Source of the DNA: Mycolicibacterium helvum
GTDB lineage: Bacteria > Actinomycetota > Actinomycetes > Mycobacteriales > Mycobacteriaceae
NCBI RefSeq assembly: GCF_010731895.1
Contig: NZ_AP022596.1
Location: forward strand, 4,402,001-4,466,000
Direction: 5' to 3'
Length of the DNA: 64,000 nucleotides
Shown in pieces: positions 43,694 through 55,537 of the stretch. Each line of letters starts with the position of its first letter. Position 1 is the stretch's first letter. The notes beneath the pieces are model-generated. The model was not told the DNA's origin. It saw only the letters and a list, made by a program, of their open reading frames with translations, and made no database searches. Both the position numbers and the translations under genes were made by a program.

Positions 43694-44563
43694 ATGACGC
43701 CCGAACCGTTCAGTGCGCTCGGCGCCGATGGCATCCGCATCGCCGCCGATCGGCTCGGTGACCCGAACGCGCCGGCCGCGGTGTTCCTGCATGGCGGCGG
43801 ACAAACCCGCCGTTCGTGGGGACGGGCCGCCGCCGCGGTGGCAGCCAGGGGCTGGCAGGCGATCACCGTCGACTTGCGTGGGCACGGCGAGTCTGACTGG
43901 TCAGAACTCGGCGACTACCGGGTCGTCAGCTTCGCCGGTGACGTGCTGGAACTGCTGCGTGAGCTGCCACCGCGGCCAGTCGTCGTCGGTGCATCCCTGG
44001 GCGGGTTCACCGCCATGCTGCTCGCTGGTGAACTCGCTCCGGACGCACTGCGCGCCCTGGTATTGGTCGACATCGTCCCTGATATGGACCCGTCTGGGGC
44101 CTCACGAATTCACCGCTTCATGTACGACCGGATGGAATCGGGTTTCGAGTCGCTCGACGAGGTGGCCGACCTGATCCAGGAGTACAACCCGAACCGGAGC
44201 CGGCCCGCCGACCTCGACGGCCTCCGCGCGAACCTGCGGCCCCGCGACGGCCGGTGGTTTTGGCATTGGGATCCCAAGTTCATCGACGGCACTGCGGCGA
44301 GCCCGCCCATCGAGGTCACCGACGTCGAGCGGATGAACGGGGCAGTCGAAGCGATCCTGGCCGCCGGCGTTCCGATGCTGCTGGTGCGCGGCCAGATGAG
44401 CGACCTCGTCACCCAGGAGCGCGCCGACGCGTTCCTGGCGCGCTTCCCGCAGATCCAGTTCGTCGACGTCGCCGGCGCCGGGCACATGGTCGCTGGTGAT
44501 CGCAACGACCTGTTCGCCGAGGCTGTCGTCGGATTCCTGGCCCGCTGTGCCGACGATCGGTGA
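43694..44563 (+). CDS. Alpha/beta-hydrolase fold protein
   Basis: A 289-residue hydrolase: oxyanion HGGGQTRRSW (about 33-42), strand DLRGHGESDW, nucleophile elbow VGASLGG (Ser about 102) and a final GHMVAGD with catalytic His. It may be an esterase, epoxide hydrolase or C-C hydrolase. Start ATG 43694. No partner gene identifies the substrate. Confidence 0.85.
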   Translation: MTPEPFSALGADGIRIAADRLGDPNAPAAVFLHGGGQTRRSWGRAAAAVAARGWQAITVDLRGHGESDWSELGDYRVVSFAGDVLELLRELPPRPVVVGASLGGFTAMLLAGELAPDALRALVLVDIVPDMDPSGASRIHRFMYDRMESGFESLDEVADLIQEYNPNRSRPADLDGLRANLRPRDGRWFWHWDPKFIDGTAASPPIEVTDVERMNGAVEAILAAGVPMLLVRGQMSDLVTQERADAFLARFPQIQFVDVAGAGHMVAGDRNDLFAEAVVGFLARCADDR

Positions 44564-44637
44564 ACGTGGCGTGAATCGGCGGCGAACTGTGCCACCGGTG
44601 GTGGCGCTGCCCGGGCGCAACCGTGAGACTGAGCCTC

Positions 44638-44970
44638 GTGACCGCTACGTCGCTTTTCCAGTCGATTCTCACCTGGCTGCGGGCCGGCTACCCGAACGGA
44701 GTCCCCGGTCCCGACCGGGTTCCGCTCTTGGCGCTGCTCCGCAGCACTCCGCTGACCGAAGAGCAGGTCAAAGAGGTGGTCGCGCACCTCACCGCCAAGG
44801 ATTCACCAGCACTGGCCGACGGTGCGATCAACGAAGACGAGATCGCCGAGTTCATCAAGGATGTCAGTCACCACGACGCGGGGCCGGAGAACGTCAAGCG
44901 CGTCGCGGCCACGCTGGCCGCGGCGGGGTGGCCGCTGACCGGCGTGACCGAGGACACGGTCAGCGACTGA
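44638..44970 (+). CDS. DUF3349 family protein (Rv3046c-like)
   Basis: A small protein of about 110 residues with the DUF3349 pattern: FQSILTWLRAGYPNGVP, DRVPLLALLRSTPLTEEQV, INEDEIAEFI and a closing RVAATLAAAGWPL. It is probably a helical bundle with an HTH-like look; function unknown. Position next to adhC matches M. tuberculosis Rv3046c. GTG 44638 is chosen; GTG 44623 would add five residues. Confidence 0.8.
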   Translation: MTATSLFQSILTWLRAGYPNGVPGPDRVPLLALLRSTPLTEEQVKEVVAHLTAKDSPALADGAINEDEIAEFIKDVSHHDAGPENVKRVAATLAAAGWPLTGVTEDTVSD

Positions 44971-46023
44971 CTACTCGCCGCGCAGCGACTCGGTGTCGAT
45001 GACGAAGCGGTACCGCACGTCGCTGGCCAGCACCCGCTCGTAAGCCTCGTTGATGTAGTCGGGCGCGATCAGCTCGATCTCGGGCGCGATGCCGTTGTCG
45101 GCACAGAAGTCCAGCATCTCCTGCGTTTCGGGGATCCCGCCGATCATCGACCCCGACAGATGCCGGCGCATGCTGACCAGCGGCGGTGCCGGCACCACCA
45201 TCGGTTGCTCAGGCATGCCCAACTCGACGAGCGTGCCGTCGACCGTCAGCGTGCTCAGGTAGGCGCTCAGGTCCAGGTTGGCCGACACCGTGTTGAGGAT
45301 CACGTCAAACGAGTTGCGCAGCGTCTTGAAGGTCGCGGGATCGCTCGTCGCGTAGTACTCGCTGGCGCCGAGCCGCAGACCGTCCTCCATCTTCTTCAAC
45401 GACTGCGACAGGACCGTCACCTCGGCGCCCATCGCCACGCCGAGCTTGACCCCCATGTGGCCGAGGCCACCCAGGCCAACCACGGCAATTCGCTTGCCCT
45501 GTCCGGCATTCCAGTGCCGCAGGGGTGAGTACGTGGTGATGCCAGCACACATCAGCGGCGCGGCCGCCTCAAGCGAGAGCGCGTCGGGGACACGCAGGAC
45601 GTAGTTCTCATCGACGACGATGCTGCCGCTGTAACCACCCTGGGTGGGTTGTCCGTCCTTGCCTACCGAGCCGTAGGTTCCGACCATGCCGGAGCCAATG
45701 CAGTATTGCTGCAGACCGGCCTTACAGCTGGAGCATTCGCGGCAGGAGTCGACGAAGCAGCCGACCCCAACCCGGTCGCCCACTTTGTATTTGGTGACGG
45801 CGGGTCCGATTTCGGTTACCACACCGGCGATTTCGTGGCCGGGTACCAACGGGTAACGGACGCCACCCCATTCGCCGCGCACGGTGTGAATGTCGGAGTG
45901 GCAGATGCCCGCGAAGTGGATGTCGAACTGAACGTCATGGGGGCCCACCTCGCGGCGGGTGATGGTGGTCTTGGCCAGTGGATCCGTGGCGGAAGTGGCG
46001 GCATAAGCGGTAACTGTGCTCAT
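44971..46023 (-). CDS. adhC: NADP-dependent zinc alcohol dehydrogenase
   Basis: A 350-residue medium-chain dehydrogenase matching mycobacterial AdhC (Rv3045). Catalytic zinc site CHSDIHT and PGHEIAG, structural zinc cysteines in [18 protein letters not shown], and nucleotide motif [12 protein letters not shown]. The family acts on cinnamyl-type and other aldehydes with NADP(H). ATG 46023 has AAGGACC upstream; the frame extends 28 codons further without support. Confidence 0.93.
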   Translation of the reverse strand: MSTVTAYAATSATDPLAKTTITRREVGPHDVQFDIHFAGICHSDIHTVRGEWGGVRYPLVPGHEIAGVVTEIGPAVTKYKVGDRVGVGCFVDSCRECSSCKAGLQQYCIGSGMVGTYGSVGKDGQPTQGGYSGSIVVDENYVLRVPDALSLEAAAPLMCAGITTYSPLRHWNAGQGKRIAVVGLGGLGHMGVKLGVAMGAEVTVLSQSLKKMEDGLRLGASEYYATSDPATFKTLRNSFDVILNTVSANLDLSAYLSTLTVDGTLVELGMPEQPMVVPAPPLVSMRRHLSGSMIGGIPETQEMLDFCADNGIAPEIELIAPDYINEAYERVLASDVRYRFVIDTESLRGE

Positions 46024-46152
46024 TGTGGTCCTTGAGTTCGCGTTTGAGGCAGCACTGATTGGTTCAGCGTTTTTGGTCATAGTTTGGTGTCGCGACGCTG
46101 CGACCAAATGGAATAACCCAGTGCCGCGGGTGCCTAATCCCGCTTGAGAGAT

Positions 46153-46440
46153 TTATAACCCGGCTGCGCGAATTCCGCCGTTGAAGGACGAGCGCTGGTA
46201 GCTGACGACTCCGGCCAGCGTGTAGGGATCGTTGTCGATCATGTGCTGGGCGTCCTCGACGCTGATGTCCGCGGTGATCAGGACGCCGCCGGCACCGGAA
46301 TCCAGACGGCCGGCCAGCAGCAGGCGACCCGCGGCGACCTCGTCGTTCAGCCAGGCCAGATGGGCGGCCCGGGTCTGCTCGATGACATCGAGTGGCTTGT
46401 TGTAGGTGATTGTCAGCACATGGAACACAGGGGCGAACAT
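46153..46440 (-). CDS. YciI-like (YCII) family protein
   Basis: A 95-residue ferredoxin-like-fold protein: VFHVLTITYNKPLDVIEQTRAAHLAWL (cited in part) with the conserved His, LAGRLDSGAGGVLI and MIDNDPYTLAGVV with the Asp. This is the YCII pattern; some members act as chlorodienelactone-type dehydrochlorinases, most are unknown. It starts 11 bp after fecB and is probably in its operon. Confidence 0.85.
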   Translation of the reverse strand: MFAPVFHVLTITYNKPLDVIEQTRAAHLAWLNDEVAAGRLLLAGRLDSGAGGVLITADISVEDAQHMIDNDPYTLAGVVSYQRSSFNGGIRAAGL

Positions 46441-46451
46441 TACCTGCCGCG

Positions 46452-47546
46452 TCAGTTGATGGGGGCGTTGAGCCAGCGCAGGTCGTCGAGAATGCCGCGT
46501 GCGGCGACGATGCCCTGGCCGGTCTGCCATACCTCGTTGTTGACGACGAACACCCGGTTGTCGCGGTTGGCCGACAACTTTCGCCACGCCGGGCTGTCCA
46601 ACACTGCCGGTGCGCGATCCTTGGCTGCCTGCGAGGCGAATGACAGATACAGGATGTCGCCGTCGGCGGCCGACAGGTCCGCGGAGCGGTCCAGGTCGGC
46701 GTCGGAGATGCCGATCTCGATGTATGGCTTGTCGGTAAACCGTTGTGCGGCAGGGCGATCCACACCCACGTCGGCGAGCACCGAGGCGGGGAAGTTCTCG
46801 GCGCCGTAGACCCGCATCGTGGTGTCGGTGAACTGGACGATGGAGGCCTGGAAGTGTGGGGCGTCGTTGGCGATGCCCTTCTGCTTGGCCTGCTCGATGA
46901 AATCTCCGACCAGATCGCCGGCGGCGTCGGCGCGGCCGGTCGCGGCACCCGTCGTGCGCAGGTTGTCCTGCCATTTGGCGCCAGGCGCGTCGGTGAAGAC
47001 GGTCGGGGCGATGGCCGTGAGCGCCTGATAGGACTGCGGCGTCAGCGCCTGCGAGCCGAGGATGAGGTCCGGCTTGGCGGCCGCGATCGCGGCAAGGTCC
47101 GGTGCGCTGCGGGTGCCGGCGCCTGGCACGTTGTGGATGACGGTGCCCAGATATGAAGGCTGGCCGGCCGATCCGTCAGGTTGGGCGGCGGCCACGATCC
47201 GCGACTGCAGACCCAGCGCACACAACGCGTCGAGCTCGTCGCCGGCGAGCACCACGATCCGCTGCGGGTCAGCCACCACCGTGGTTTCCCCGGCGGCGTG
47301 CCGGATCGGGCCTGGCGGCGCCGGGTCTAGCCGGGCTGGATCGGGCGCACACGATTCGTCGGGCCGGCGCTGATTGCCCAGGACGCCGGCACCGGCGATC
47401 TTGGTGGTGCTCGTGACGAGGCTGCCCGCTGAGGGCGGCGGATTCTTGGCCGAATCTGAGCATCCGCTGGCGACTGTCATCGCGACTGCTGTGAGCACCG
47501 CTCCGGTCGCCATCACGACACCCGAACGCTTACCGCCGATCAGCAC
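46452..47546 (-). CDS. fecB: FecB-like iron-siderophore binding lipoprotein
   Basis: A 364-residue periplasmic-binding lipoprotein: signal peptide with lipobox VASGC, DPQRIVVLAGDELDALCALG (family opening), AAAKPDLILGSQ, AIAPTVFT and VFVVNNEVWQTGQG. Position between adhC and ctaD is that of M. tuberculosis fecB (Rv3044). It binds ferric-siderophore or heme-type ligands. GTG 47546 is the best start; the open frame continues to 47636 into the ctaD promoter. Confidence 0.9.
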   Translation of the reverse strand: MLIGGKRSGVVMATGAVLTAVAMTVASGCSDSAKNPPPSAGSLVTSTTKIAGAGVLGNQRRPDESCAPDPARLDPAPPGPIRHAAGETTVVADPQRIVVLAGDELDALCALGLQSRIVAAAQPDGSAGQPSYLGTVIHNVPGAGTRSAPDLAAIAAAKPDLILGSQALTPQSYQALTAIAPTVFTDAPGAKWQDNLRTTGAATGRADAAGDLVGDFIEQAKQKGIANDAPHFQASIVQFTDTTMRVYGAENFPASVLADVGVDRPAAQRFTDKPYIEIGISDADLDRSADLSAADGDILYLSFASQAAKDRAPAVLDSPAWRKLSANRDNRVFVVNNEVWQTGQGIVAARGILDDLRWLNAPIN

Positions 47547-47695
47547 GACGCCGACGTTAACATCTGACCGCGAGAGGGCCGCTGAGCTGCGGGGCAGGGT
47601 GTTGCCGTCGCGAATACGACAGAATGTAGGACCCACACCCCATCGGCGGCGATGGGCGGCTAGGATCGACTAGACGTTCTCGGGTGCGCTGATGA

Positions 47696-50714
<3,019 letters not shown>

Positions 50715-50736
50715 TTGCCTCGTTGGTGAATTCGAT

Positions 50737-50800
50737 CGCCGAACGTGCGGGCTTTCGTTGAAACTCTCAGCGGATTCACCGATAACCCGCACGCTCGGCG
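50737..50800. terminator. Long inverted repeat between convergent genes
   Basis: CGCCGAACGTGCGGG (50737-50751) pairs with CCCGCACGCTCGGCG (50786-50800) with one mismatch around a 34-base loop. A second inverted pair, GGTGAAT (50725-50731) and ATTCACC (50774-50780), is interleaved with it. No T-tract. Position suggests a bidirectional terminator or a member of a repeated mycobacterial intergenic palindrome. Confidence 0.55.
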
Positions 50801-50811
50801 CGCGTATGGCG

Positions 50812-52263
50812 CTAGATCACCACGGCCCTGGCCTCAGGCGCGGCCGATCCGGTGATGCTGCCCCACGCCCGGCCGAGCAGCTCAACGGCCTCGGTCAGCT
50901 CGTTCTCGGGCAGTGCGAACGGAATTCGGACGAAACGTTCCAGGGTGCCGTCGACCCCGAAACGCGGTCCGGGTGGCAATTCGACACCCAGCCGCGATGC
51001 CGAGGCGCACATCGCCGAACTGACCGGGGCGGGCAGTTGCACCCACATCGACATCCCGCCGGTGCCAGGTAGCGGACGCCAGTCAGGCAGATGCTCGGTC
51101 ATCAGGTCGAGCAGCAGCGCGCGCCGGCCGCGCAGGATATCCCGGCGTTCGGGCAGCACGTCGTCGGCCCGCTCGGTGAGAAGCCATGCCGCAGCGAGCT
51201 GTTCGATCACCGATGTGCCCAGGTCGATGGACGGGCGAACCGCCCGGATGGTTGCCAGCACGTTCGGCTCGGCCCTGATCCAGCCGATCCGCATCCCGCC
51301 CCAGAACGACTTCGACATCGAGCCGATGGTGATCACGAGGTCGGTGCGCGAGGTCATCGACGCGGCCACCGGCGGGGGCACCGGCTCGTCGAGCCAGACA
51401 TCGGTCAACGTCTCGTCGATCACTGTGCGGGTGCGGGTCTCGGAGATGATGTCGGATAATCGCTTGCGATCGGCGGCTGGCATCGAGAACCCTGTTGGAT
51501 TGTGATTGTCGGGCACCAGATAGGCCAGGGTCGGGGCGAGTTGGCGCACTGCGGCGTGCACGGCGTCGAGTTCCCAGCCGTCGGCGGTCATCGCGACGGG
51601 CACCGGCCGCGCCCCGGCGGTCGCTATCGCGGTGAGCACACCGTGATACGTGGGTTGCTCAACGAGTACTCGATCGCCGGGCTGAACGTAGGTCGTCAGG
51701 ATCAGCGCAATCGCATGCTGTGCGCCGCTGGTCACCATGATTTGGTCGGCGGTAGTGGGAAGGCCTCTGGCGCAATAGCGTTCGGCGATTGCGGTACGAA
51801 GAGCCAACACCCCGTGCATGTCATGACCGGTGTGCTGCAGGTAGGACGCGGACTGACGGGCCGCCTCGGTGAATGCCTCCTGCACCGCGCTGGCCGGTGC
51901 AGCCAGGGCCGCGGCGGCCAGATTGATGACGGCAGGCGCATCGGCAGGTGCGGTCACGGGTGTGCGGGGCAGCGCGATCGTGCTGCGCGCGCCGCGGCGG
52001 GCATGCAGATAGCCGCTGTCACCCAATTCGGCGTAGGCCGCGGTGATCGTGGTGCGCGAGACCCGCAGCGTATCGGCCAGCGCGCGTTCACTGGGCAGGC
52101 GCGATCCGACTGGCAGCCGGCCGTCGACGATCAGCATGCGCAGTCCGTCGGCCAACGCCTGATATGTGGGTCCACTGCGGCTGGAAGTACGCCAGTTGCC
52201 CAATTCGCGCGCCAAAAGGTCCGGGTCGAGCGCCCTGGCCGCCATGGTTGTCGCCATTTGCAT
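50812..52263 (-). CDS. YczR-type MocR regulator (GntR HTH + aminotransferase)
   Basis: A 483-residue fusion: GntR winged helix (about 28-95; LIVDGRLPVGSRLPSERALA and VSRTTITAAYAELG) and a PLP aminotransferase-like domain (about 120-480) with NHNPTGFSM and the PLP Lys in GSMSKSFWGGMRIGW. It is divergent from a YczE/YitT-type membrane gene, and regulators in this setting are called YczR. ATG 52263 is chosen; ATG 52257 or 52245 are possible. An operator with three half-sites begins directly upstream. Confidence 0.9.
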   Translation of the reverse strand: MQMATTMAARALDPDLLARELGNWRTSSRSGPTYQALADGLRMLIVDGRLPVGSRLPSERALADTLRVSRTTITAAYAELGDSGYLHARRGARSTIALPRTPVTAPADAPAVINLAAAALAAPASAVQEAFTEAARQSASYLQHTGHDMHGVLALRTAIAERYCARGLPTTADQIMVTSGAQHAIALILTTYVQPGDRVLVEQPTYHGVLTAIATAGARPVPVAMTADGWELDAVHAAVRQLAPTLAYLVPDNHNPTGFSMPAADRKRLSDIISETRTRTVIDETLTDVWLDEPVPPPVAASMTSRTDLVITIGSMSKSFWGGMRIGWIRAEPNVLATIRAVRPSIDLGTSVIEQLAAAWLLTERADDVLPERRDILRGRRALLLDLMTEHLPDWRPLPGTGGMSMWVQLPAPVSSAMCASASRLGVELPPGPRFGVDGTLERFVRIPFALPENELTEAVELLGRAWGSITGSAAPEARAVVI

Positions 52264-52302
52264 GCCAGTATGCGTCAACTGGCTATTGATCTGCAAGCCA
52301 GT
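52264..52302 (+). promoter_or_regulatory. Candidate YczR operator with three half-sites
   Basis: GCCAGT at 52264-52269, inverted ACTGGC at 52278-52283 and direct GCCAGT at 52297-52302 (the two direct copies share GCAWGCCAGT). MocR regulators characteristically use mixed direct and inverted repeats. It lies between the YczR gene and the small ORF/YczE unit. Confidence 0.6.
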
Positions 52303-52322
52303 CAGCGGAAAGCATGGTTGCC

Positions 52323-52490
52323 ATGAGTACCTGGTTCTCCCGAGTGGCCCACCGGTTGTCGGCGTTGCTTGACGCCAATCACGGGCCGTGGAATCCGACA
52401 ACGTCCGAATGGGACGACGTAGACGCCGACGTGCGCCGTCTGCGCGGTGACCTCGACGCCCTGCGGGTCCGCTTCTCCGACCACCGGTGA
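52323..52490 (+). CDS. 55-residue small protein translationally coupled to YczE
   Basis: ATG 52323 (GGAAAG ten bases upstream; ATG 52314 in frame) opens a frame beginning MSTWFSRVAHRLSALLDAN and containing PWNPTTSEWDDVDADVRRL, ending with GTGA overlap into the YczE start. The composition (amphipathic helix, acidic centre, coiled-coil-like end) is protein-like and the overlap argues that it is real. Function unknown. Confidence 0.6.
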   Translation: MSTWFSRVAHRLSALLDANHGPWNPTTSEWDDVDADVRRLRGDLDALRVRFSDHR

Positions 52491-53200
52491 GACCGGCGCT
52501 GCGCGGCGTCGCCCTGCTGGTCGGGCTGGCCTGCTATGGCTTCTCGATGGCCATGATGGTGCGCGCCGGACTCGGCCTGGACCCGTGGGATGTGTTCCAC
52601 CAGGGCCTGACCCGGCACACCCCGATGACCATCGGGGTGGCCTCGGCGGTTGTCGGTGTCGTTGTGCTGTTGGCGTGGATCCCGTTGCGGAACAAGCCCG
52701 GCATCGGCACCGTCGCCAACGTGATCGTCATCGCGATCACTGTCGACGCCGGACTGGCCGTGCTGGGCGCCCCGGAGTCGATGCCGGCCCGCGTCGCGCT
52801 GATGCTGGCTGCGGTCGTCCTCAATGCCGTGGCCACCGCGTTGTACGTGGGCGCCGGGCTTGGGCCCGGTCCCCGCGACGGGCTGATGACGGGATTGGTT
52901 GCGCGGACCGGTATTTCGGTGCGGCTGGTGCGCACCGCCATCGAGGCGACCGTGCTGACCGCGGGCTGGCTGCTCGGCGGAAGCGTCGGCGTCGGGACCG
53001 TCATCTACGCGTTGGGGATCGGACCCATGGTGCAACTAGTGCTGCGCCTCACGCCCAAGTCGACCCTGGCCGTCAGCGGTTGGGCACACATCGTCGGACA
53101 CCCGGGAAATCGCGACGACCCCACACCGGCGGATCGAGACGAATGCGGCACGATGGTGCAGTGCCCGACGCCGCAGACGAGGTCGACCCCGACCTGCTGA
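52487..53200 (+). CDS. YczE/YyaS/YitT-type membrane protein
   Basis: A 237-residue protein with about five or six membrane segments: LACYGFSMAMMVRAGLGLDPWDVFHQGL (cited in part) near the start, a VGAGLGPGPRDGLMTGL repeat of that motif at about 125-141, and GTVIYALGIGPMVQL. This internal duplication is typical of YczE. Members are putative transporters under YczR control. The end (about 50 residues) is hydrophilic and overlaps the ABC gene start. Confidence 0.85.
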   Translation: MRPALRGVALLVGLACYGFSMAMMVRAGLGLDPWDVFHQGLTRHTPMTIGVASAVVGVVVLLAWIPLRNKPGIGTVANVIVIAITVDAGLAVLGAPESMPARVALMLAAVVLNAVATALYVGAGLGPGPRDGLMTGLVARTGISVRLVRTAIEATVLTAGWLLGGSVGVGTVIYALGIGPMVQLVLRLTPKSTLAVSGWAHIVGHPGNRDDPTPADRDECGTMVQCPTPQTRSTPTC

Positions 53201-54000
53201 TCGACTTCCGGAGAGTATCGCTGCGCCGCGGGGGACAGGTCCTCGTCGGGCCCGTCACCTGGCAGGTCGAACTCGACGAACGCTGGGTGGTGATCGGCCC
53301 GAACGGCGCGGGCAAAACCTCGCTGCTGCGCATCGCGGCCGCGATGGAGCATCCGTCGTCCGGTACCGCTCACGTGCTCGGCGAGCGACTGGGCCGCACC
53401 GATATGGCCGAGTTGCGCCAGCGGGTCGGGCTCAGCAGCTCGGCGCTTTCGCAGCGGGTGCCCGACGACGAGGTGGTCCGCGATCTCGTCGTCTCGGCCG
53501 GCTATGCCGTGCTGGGCCGCTGGCGGGAGACCTACGAGGACGTCGACTACGGCCGAGCCGTCGACACGCTGGAGAGCGTCGGCGCCGAACACTTGGCCGA
53601 ACGTACCTACGGCACCCTCTCGGAAGGCGAACGCAAGCGGGTGCTCATCGCGCGTGCGCTGATGACCGACCCCGAGCTACTCCTACTCGATGAACCCGCC
53701 GCCGGCCTGGACCTCGGCGGCCGTGAGGAATTGGTGGCCCGCCTTGGCGACCTGGCCGCCGATCCCGATGCGCCGGCGCTGGTGCTGGTCACCCACCACG
53801 TGGAGGAGATCCCGCCCGGCTTCAGCCATGCCCTGATCCTGTCCGAGGGCCAGGTGGTCGCCGGCGGGCTGCTGCATGACACCCTGACTGCGGAGAACCT
53901 GTCCACGGCGTTCGGGCAATCGATCGCGCTGGACATCATCGACGGCCGCTACTTCGCCCGGCGCGTACGCAGTCGCGCGGCCCACAGGAGGCGCTTGTGA
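53143..54000 (+). CDS. ABC-transporter ATP-binding protein (Rv3041c-like)
   Basis: A 285-residue ATPase: Walker A GPNGAGKTS, Q-loop region RVGLSSSALSQRV, signature TLSEGERKRVLIARALM, Walker B LLLLDEPAAGLDL and switch VTHHVEEIP. It is the single-domain type close to ModF/YlmA proteins and has no permease partner nearby. Position matches Rv3041c. ATG 53143 or GTG 53161 may be the start. It overlaps the YczE end and the Nudix start (GTGA). Confidence 0.88.
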   Translation: MRHDGAVPDAADEVDPDLLIDFRRVSLRRGGQVLVGPVTWQVELDERWVVIGPNGAGKTSLLRIAAAMEHPSSGTAHVLGERLGRTDMAELRQRVGLSSSALSQRVPDDEVVRDLVVSAGYAVLGRWRETYEDVDYGRAVDTLESVGAEHLAERTYGTLSEGERKRVLIARALMTDPELLLLDEPAAGLDLGGREELVARLGDLAADPDAPALVLVTHHVEEIPPGFSHALILSEGQVVAGGLLHDTLTAENLSTAFGQSIALDIIDGRYFARRVRSRAAHRRRL

Positions 54001-54812
54001 GCGACGACACACCCGAGCCGCTGCCGGTCCGTCCGGCGGCGACGGTCATGTTGGTCCGGGACACCCCGGCTGGGATCTCGGTCTTCTTGATGCGCCGGCA
54101 CCGCGCGATGGAGTTCGCCGGCGGCGTGATGGTGTTCCCCGGCGGCGGGGTCGATGACCGCGACCGCAACTCCGACATCGCCTGGTACGGCCCCGGACCG
54201 GACTGGTGGGCCGGGCGGTTCGGCATCGACGAGGACCTCGCCGAAGCGCTGGTGTGCGCCGCCGCGCGGGAGACGTTCGAGGAATCCGGCGTGCTGTTCG
54301 CCGGCCCGGCCGATGATCCCGACGGCATCGTCGCCGACGCGTCGATCTACCGCGACGCCCGTGGGGCTCTGGTCGACCGCAGCCTGTCGTTCTCCGAATT
54401 CCTGCGACGGGAAAACCTGGTGCTGCGCGCTGATCTGCTGCGGCCGTGGGCCAACTGGGTGACCCCCGAAGAGGAGCGCACCCGCCGCTACGACACCTAC
54501 TTCTTCGTCGGCGCCCTTCCCGACGGCCAGCGCGCCGACGGGCACAACACCGAAGCCGAGCAGGCGGCGTGGGCCAGCCCCGAAGAGGCGCTTGAGGACT
54601 TCGCCGAAGCCCGGAGTTTCCTCCTTCCCCCGACCTGGACCCAGCTGGACTCGCTGGCCGGGCGCACCGTCGGCGAGGTACTCGCCCTGGAACGCCAGAT
54701 CGTTGCCGTTCAGCCCAGCCTTGCTGTCCGCGAGGGTAATTGGGAGATCGAGTTCTTCAACAGTGACCGCTACAACGAGGCCCGCAACCGCCGGGCGCCG
54801 CAGGGCTACTGA
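53997..54812 (+). CDS. Nudix hydrolase (Rv3040c-like)
   Basis: A 271-residue Nudix protein related to NUDT19-type coenzyme A/acyl-CoA diphosphatases. The Nudix box is split by a long insertion: [11 protein letters not shown] (about 43-53) then [15 protein letters not shown] (about 87-101, REUxEExGU). Upstream [20 protein letters not shown] is the usual first strand. It may hydrolyse CoA derivatives or nucleotide diphosphates. GTG start overlaps the ABC gene stop, and the enoyl-CoA hydratase gene follows at once. Confidence 0.88.
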   Translation: MSDDTPEPLPVRPAATVMLVRDTPAGISVFLMRRHRAMEFAGGVMVFPGGGVDDRDRNSDIAWYGPGPDWWAGRFGIDEDLAEALVCAAARETFEESGVLFAGPADDPDGIVADASIYRDARGALVDRSLSFSEFLRRENLVLRADLLRPWANWVTPEEERTRRYDTYFFVGALPDGQRADGHNTEAEQAAWASPEEALEDFAEARSFLLPPTWTQLDSLAGRTVGEVLALERQIVAVQPSLAVREGNWEIEFFNSDRYNEARNRRAPQGY

Positions 54813-54813
54813 C

Positions 54814-55527
54814 GTGCGCGAGTTCGTCAGCATCCACGTCGGCGAGCAGCACCCTGGCATCGGGGTGCTGCTGGTGTCACGCCCGCCCACCAACGCGCTG
54901 ACCCGGCAGACCTACCGGGAGCTGATCTCGGCGGCGGCTGAGCTGGCCGAGCGCGCCGACATCATCACGGTCGTCCTGTTCGGCGGACACGAGATCTTCT
55001 CCGTCGGCGACGACGTCCCCGAACTGCGCACGCTGAATCGGGCCGAAGCCGAAGCCGCCGACCTGCTGCGCCGCGAGGCGATCGACGCCGTCGCGGCGAT
55101 CCCCAAGCCGACGGTCGCCGCCATCACCGGCTACGCGCTGGGCGCCGGACTGAGCCTGGCGCTGGCCGCCGACTGGCGGGTCAGCGGCGACAACGTCAAG
55201 CTGGGCGCCACCGAGATCCTGGCTGGTCTGGTCCCCGGCGGTGGTGGGGCGCAGCGGCTGGCCCGCGCGGTCGGACCGGCGCGGGCCAAAGACCTGGCGT
55301 TCAGCGGCCGGTTCGTCGATGCCAAGGAAGCACTGGGGCTCGGACTGATCGACGAGATGGTGGCGCCCGACCATGTCTTCGACGCCGCCGCGGTCTGGGC
55401 CGGCCGCCTCGTGGACGCTGCACCGAGCGCACTGGCCGGTGCCAAGGCACTGATCGACGGCCAGCTCGACGCCGGTGAGCAGGCGCAACGCTACGGTGAG
55501 GTCTTCGCCGCTGGCGATAGCAGTTAG
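54814..55527 (+). CDS. echA17: Enoyl-CoA hydratase/isomerase (EchA17-like)
   Basis: A 237-residue crotonase-fold protein: [17 protein letters not shown] (16-32), [13 protein letters not shown] (oxyanion and acyl region, about 57-69), [21 protein letters not shown] (about 104-124) and [23 protein letters not shown] (cited in part). The Glu in ATEIL aligns with one catalytic acid; the other position is Gly/Ala-rich, so hydratase activity is not certain. Symbol from position (Rv3039c). GTG 54814 directly follows the Nudix stop. Confidence 0.83.
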   Translation: MREFVSIHVGEQHPGIGVLLVSRPPTNALTRQTYRELISAAAELAERADIITVVLFGGHEIFSVGDDVPELRTLNRAEAEAADLLRREAIDAVAAIPKPTVAAITGYALGAGLSLALAADWRVSGDNVKLGATEILAGLVPGGGGAQRLARAVGPARAKDLAFSGRFVDAKEALGLGLIDEMVAPDHVFDAAAVWAGRLVDAAPSALAGAKALIDGQLDAGEQAQRYGEVFAAGDSS

Positions 55528-55537
55528 GCTGCCCTGC

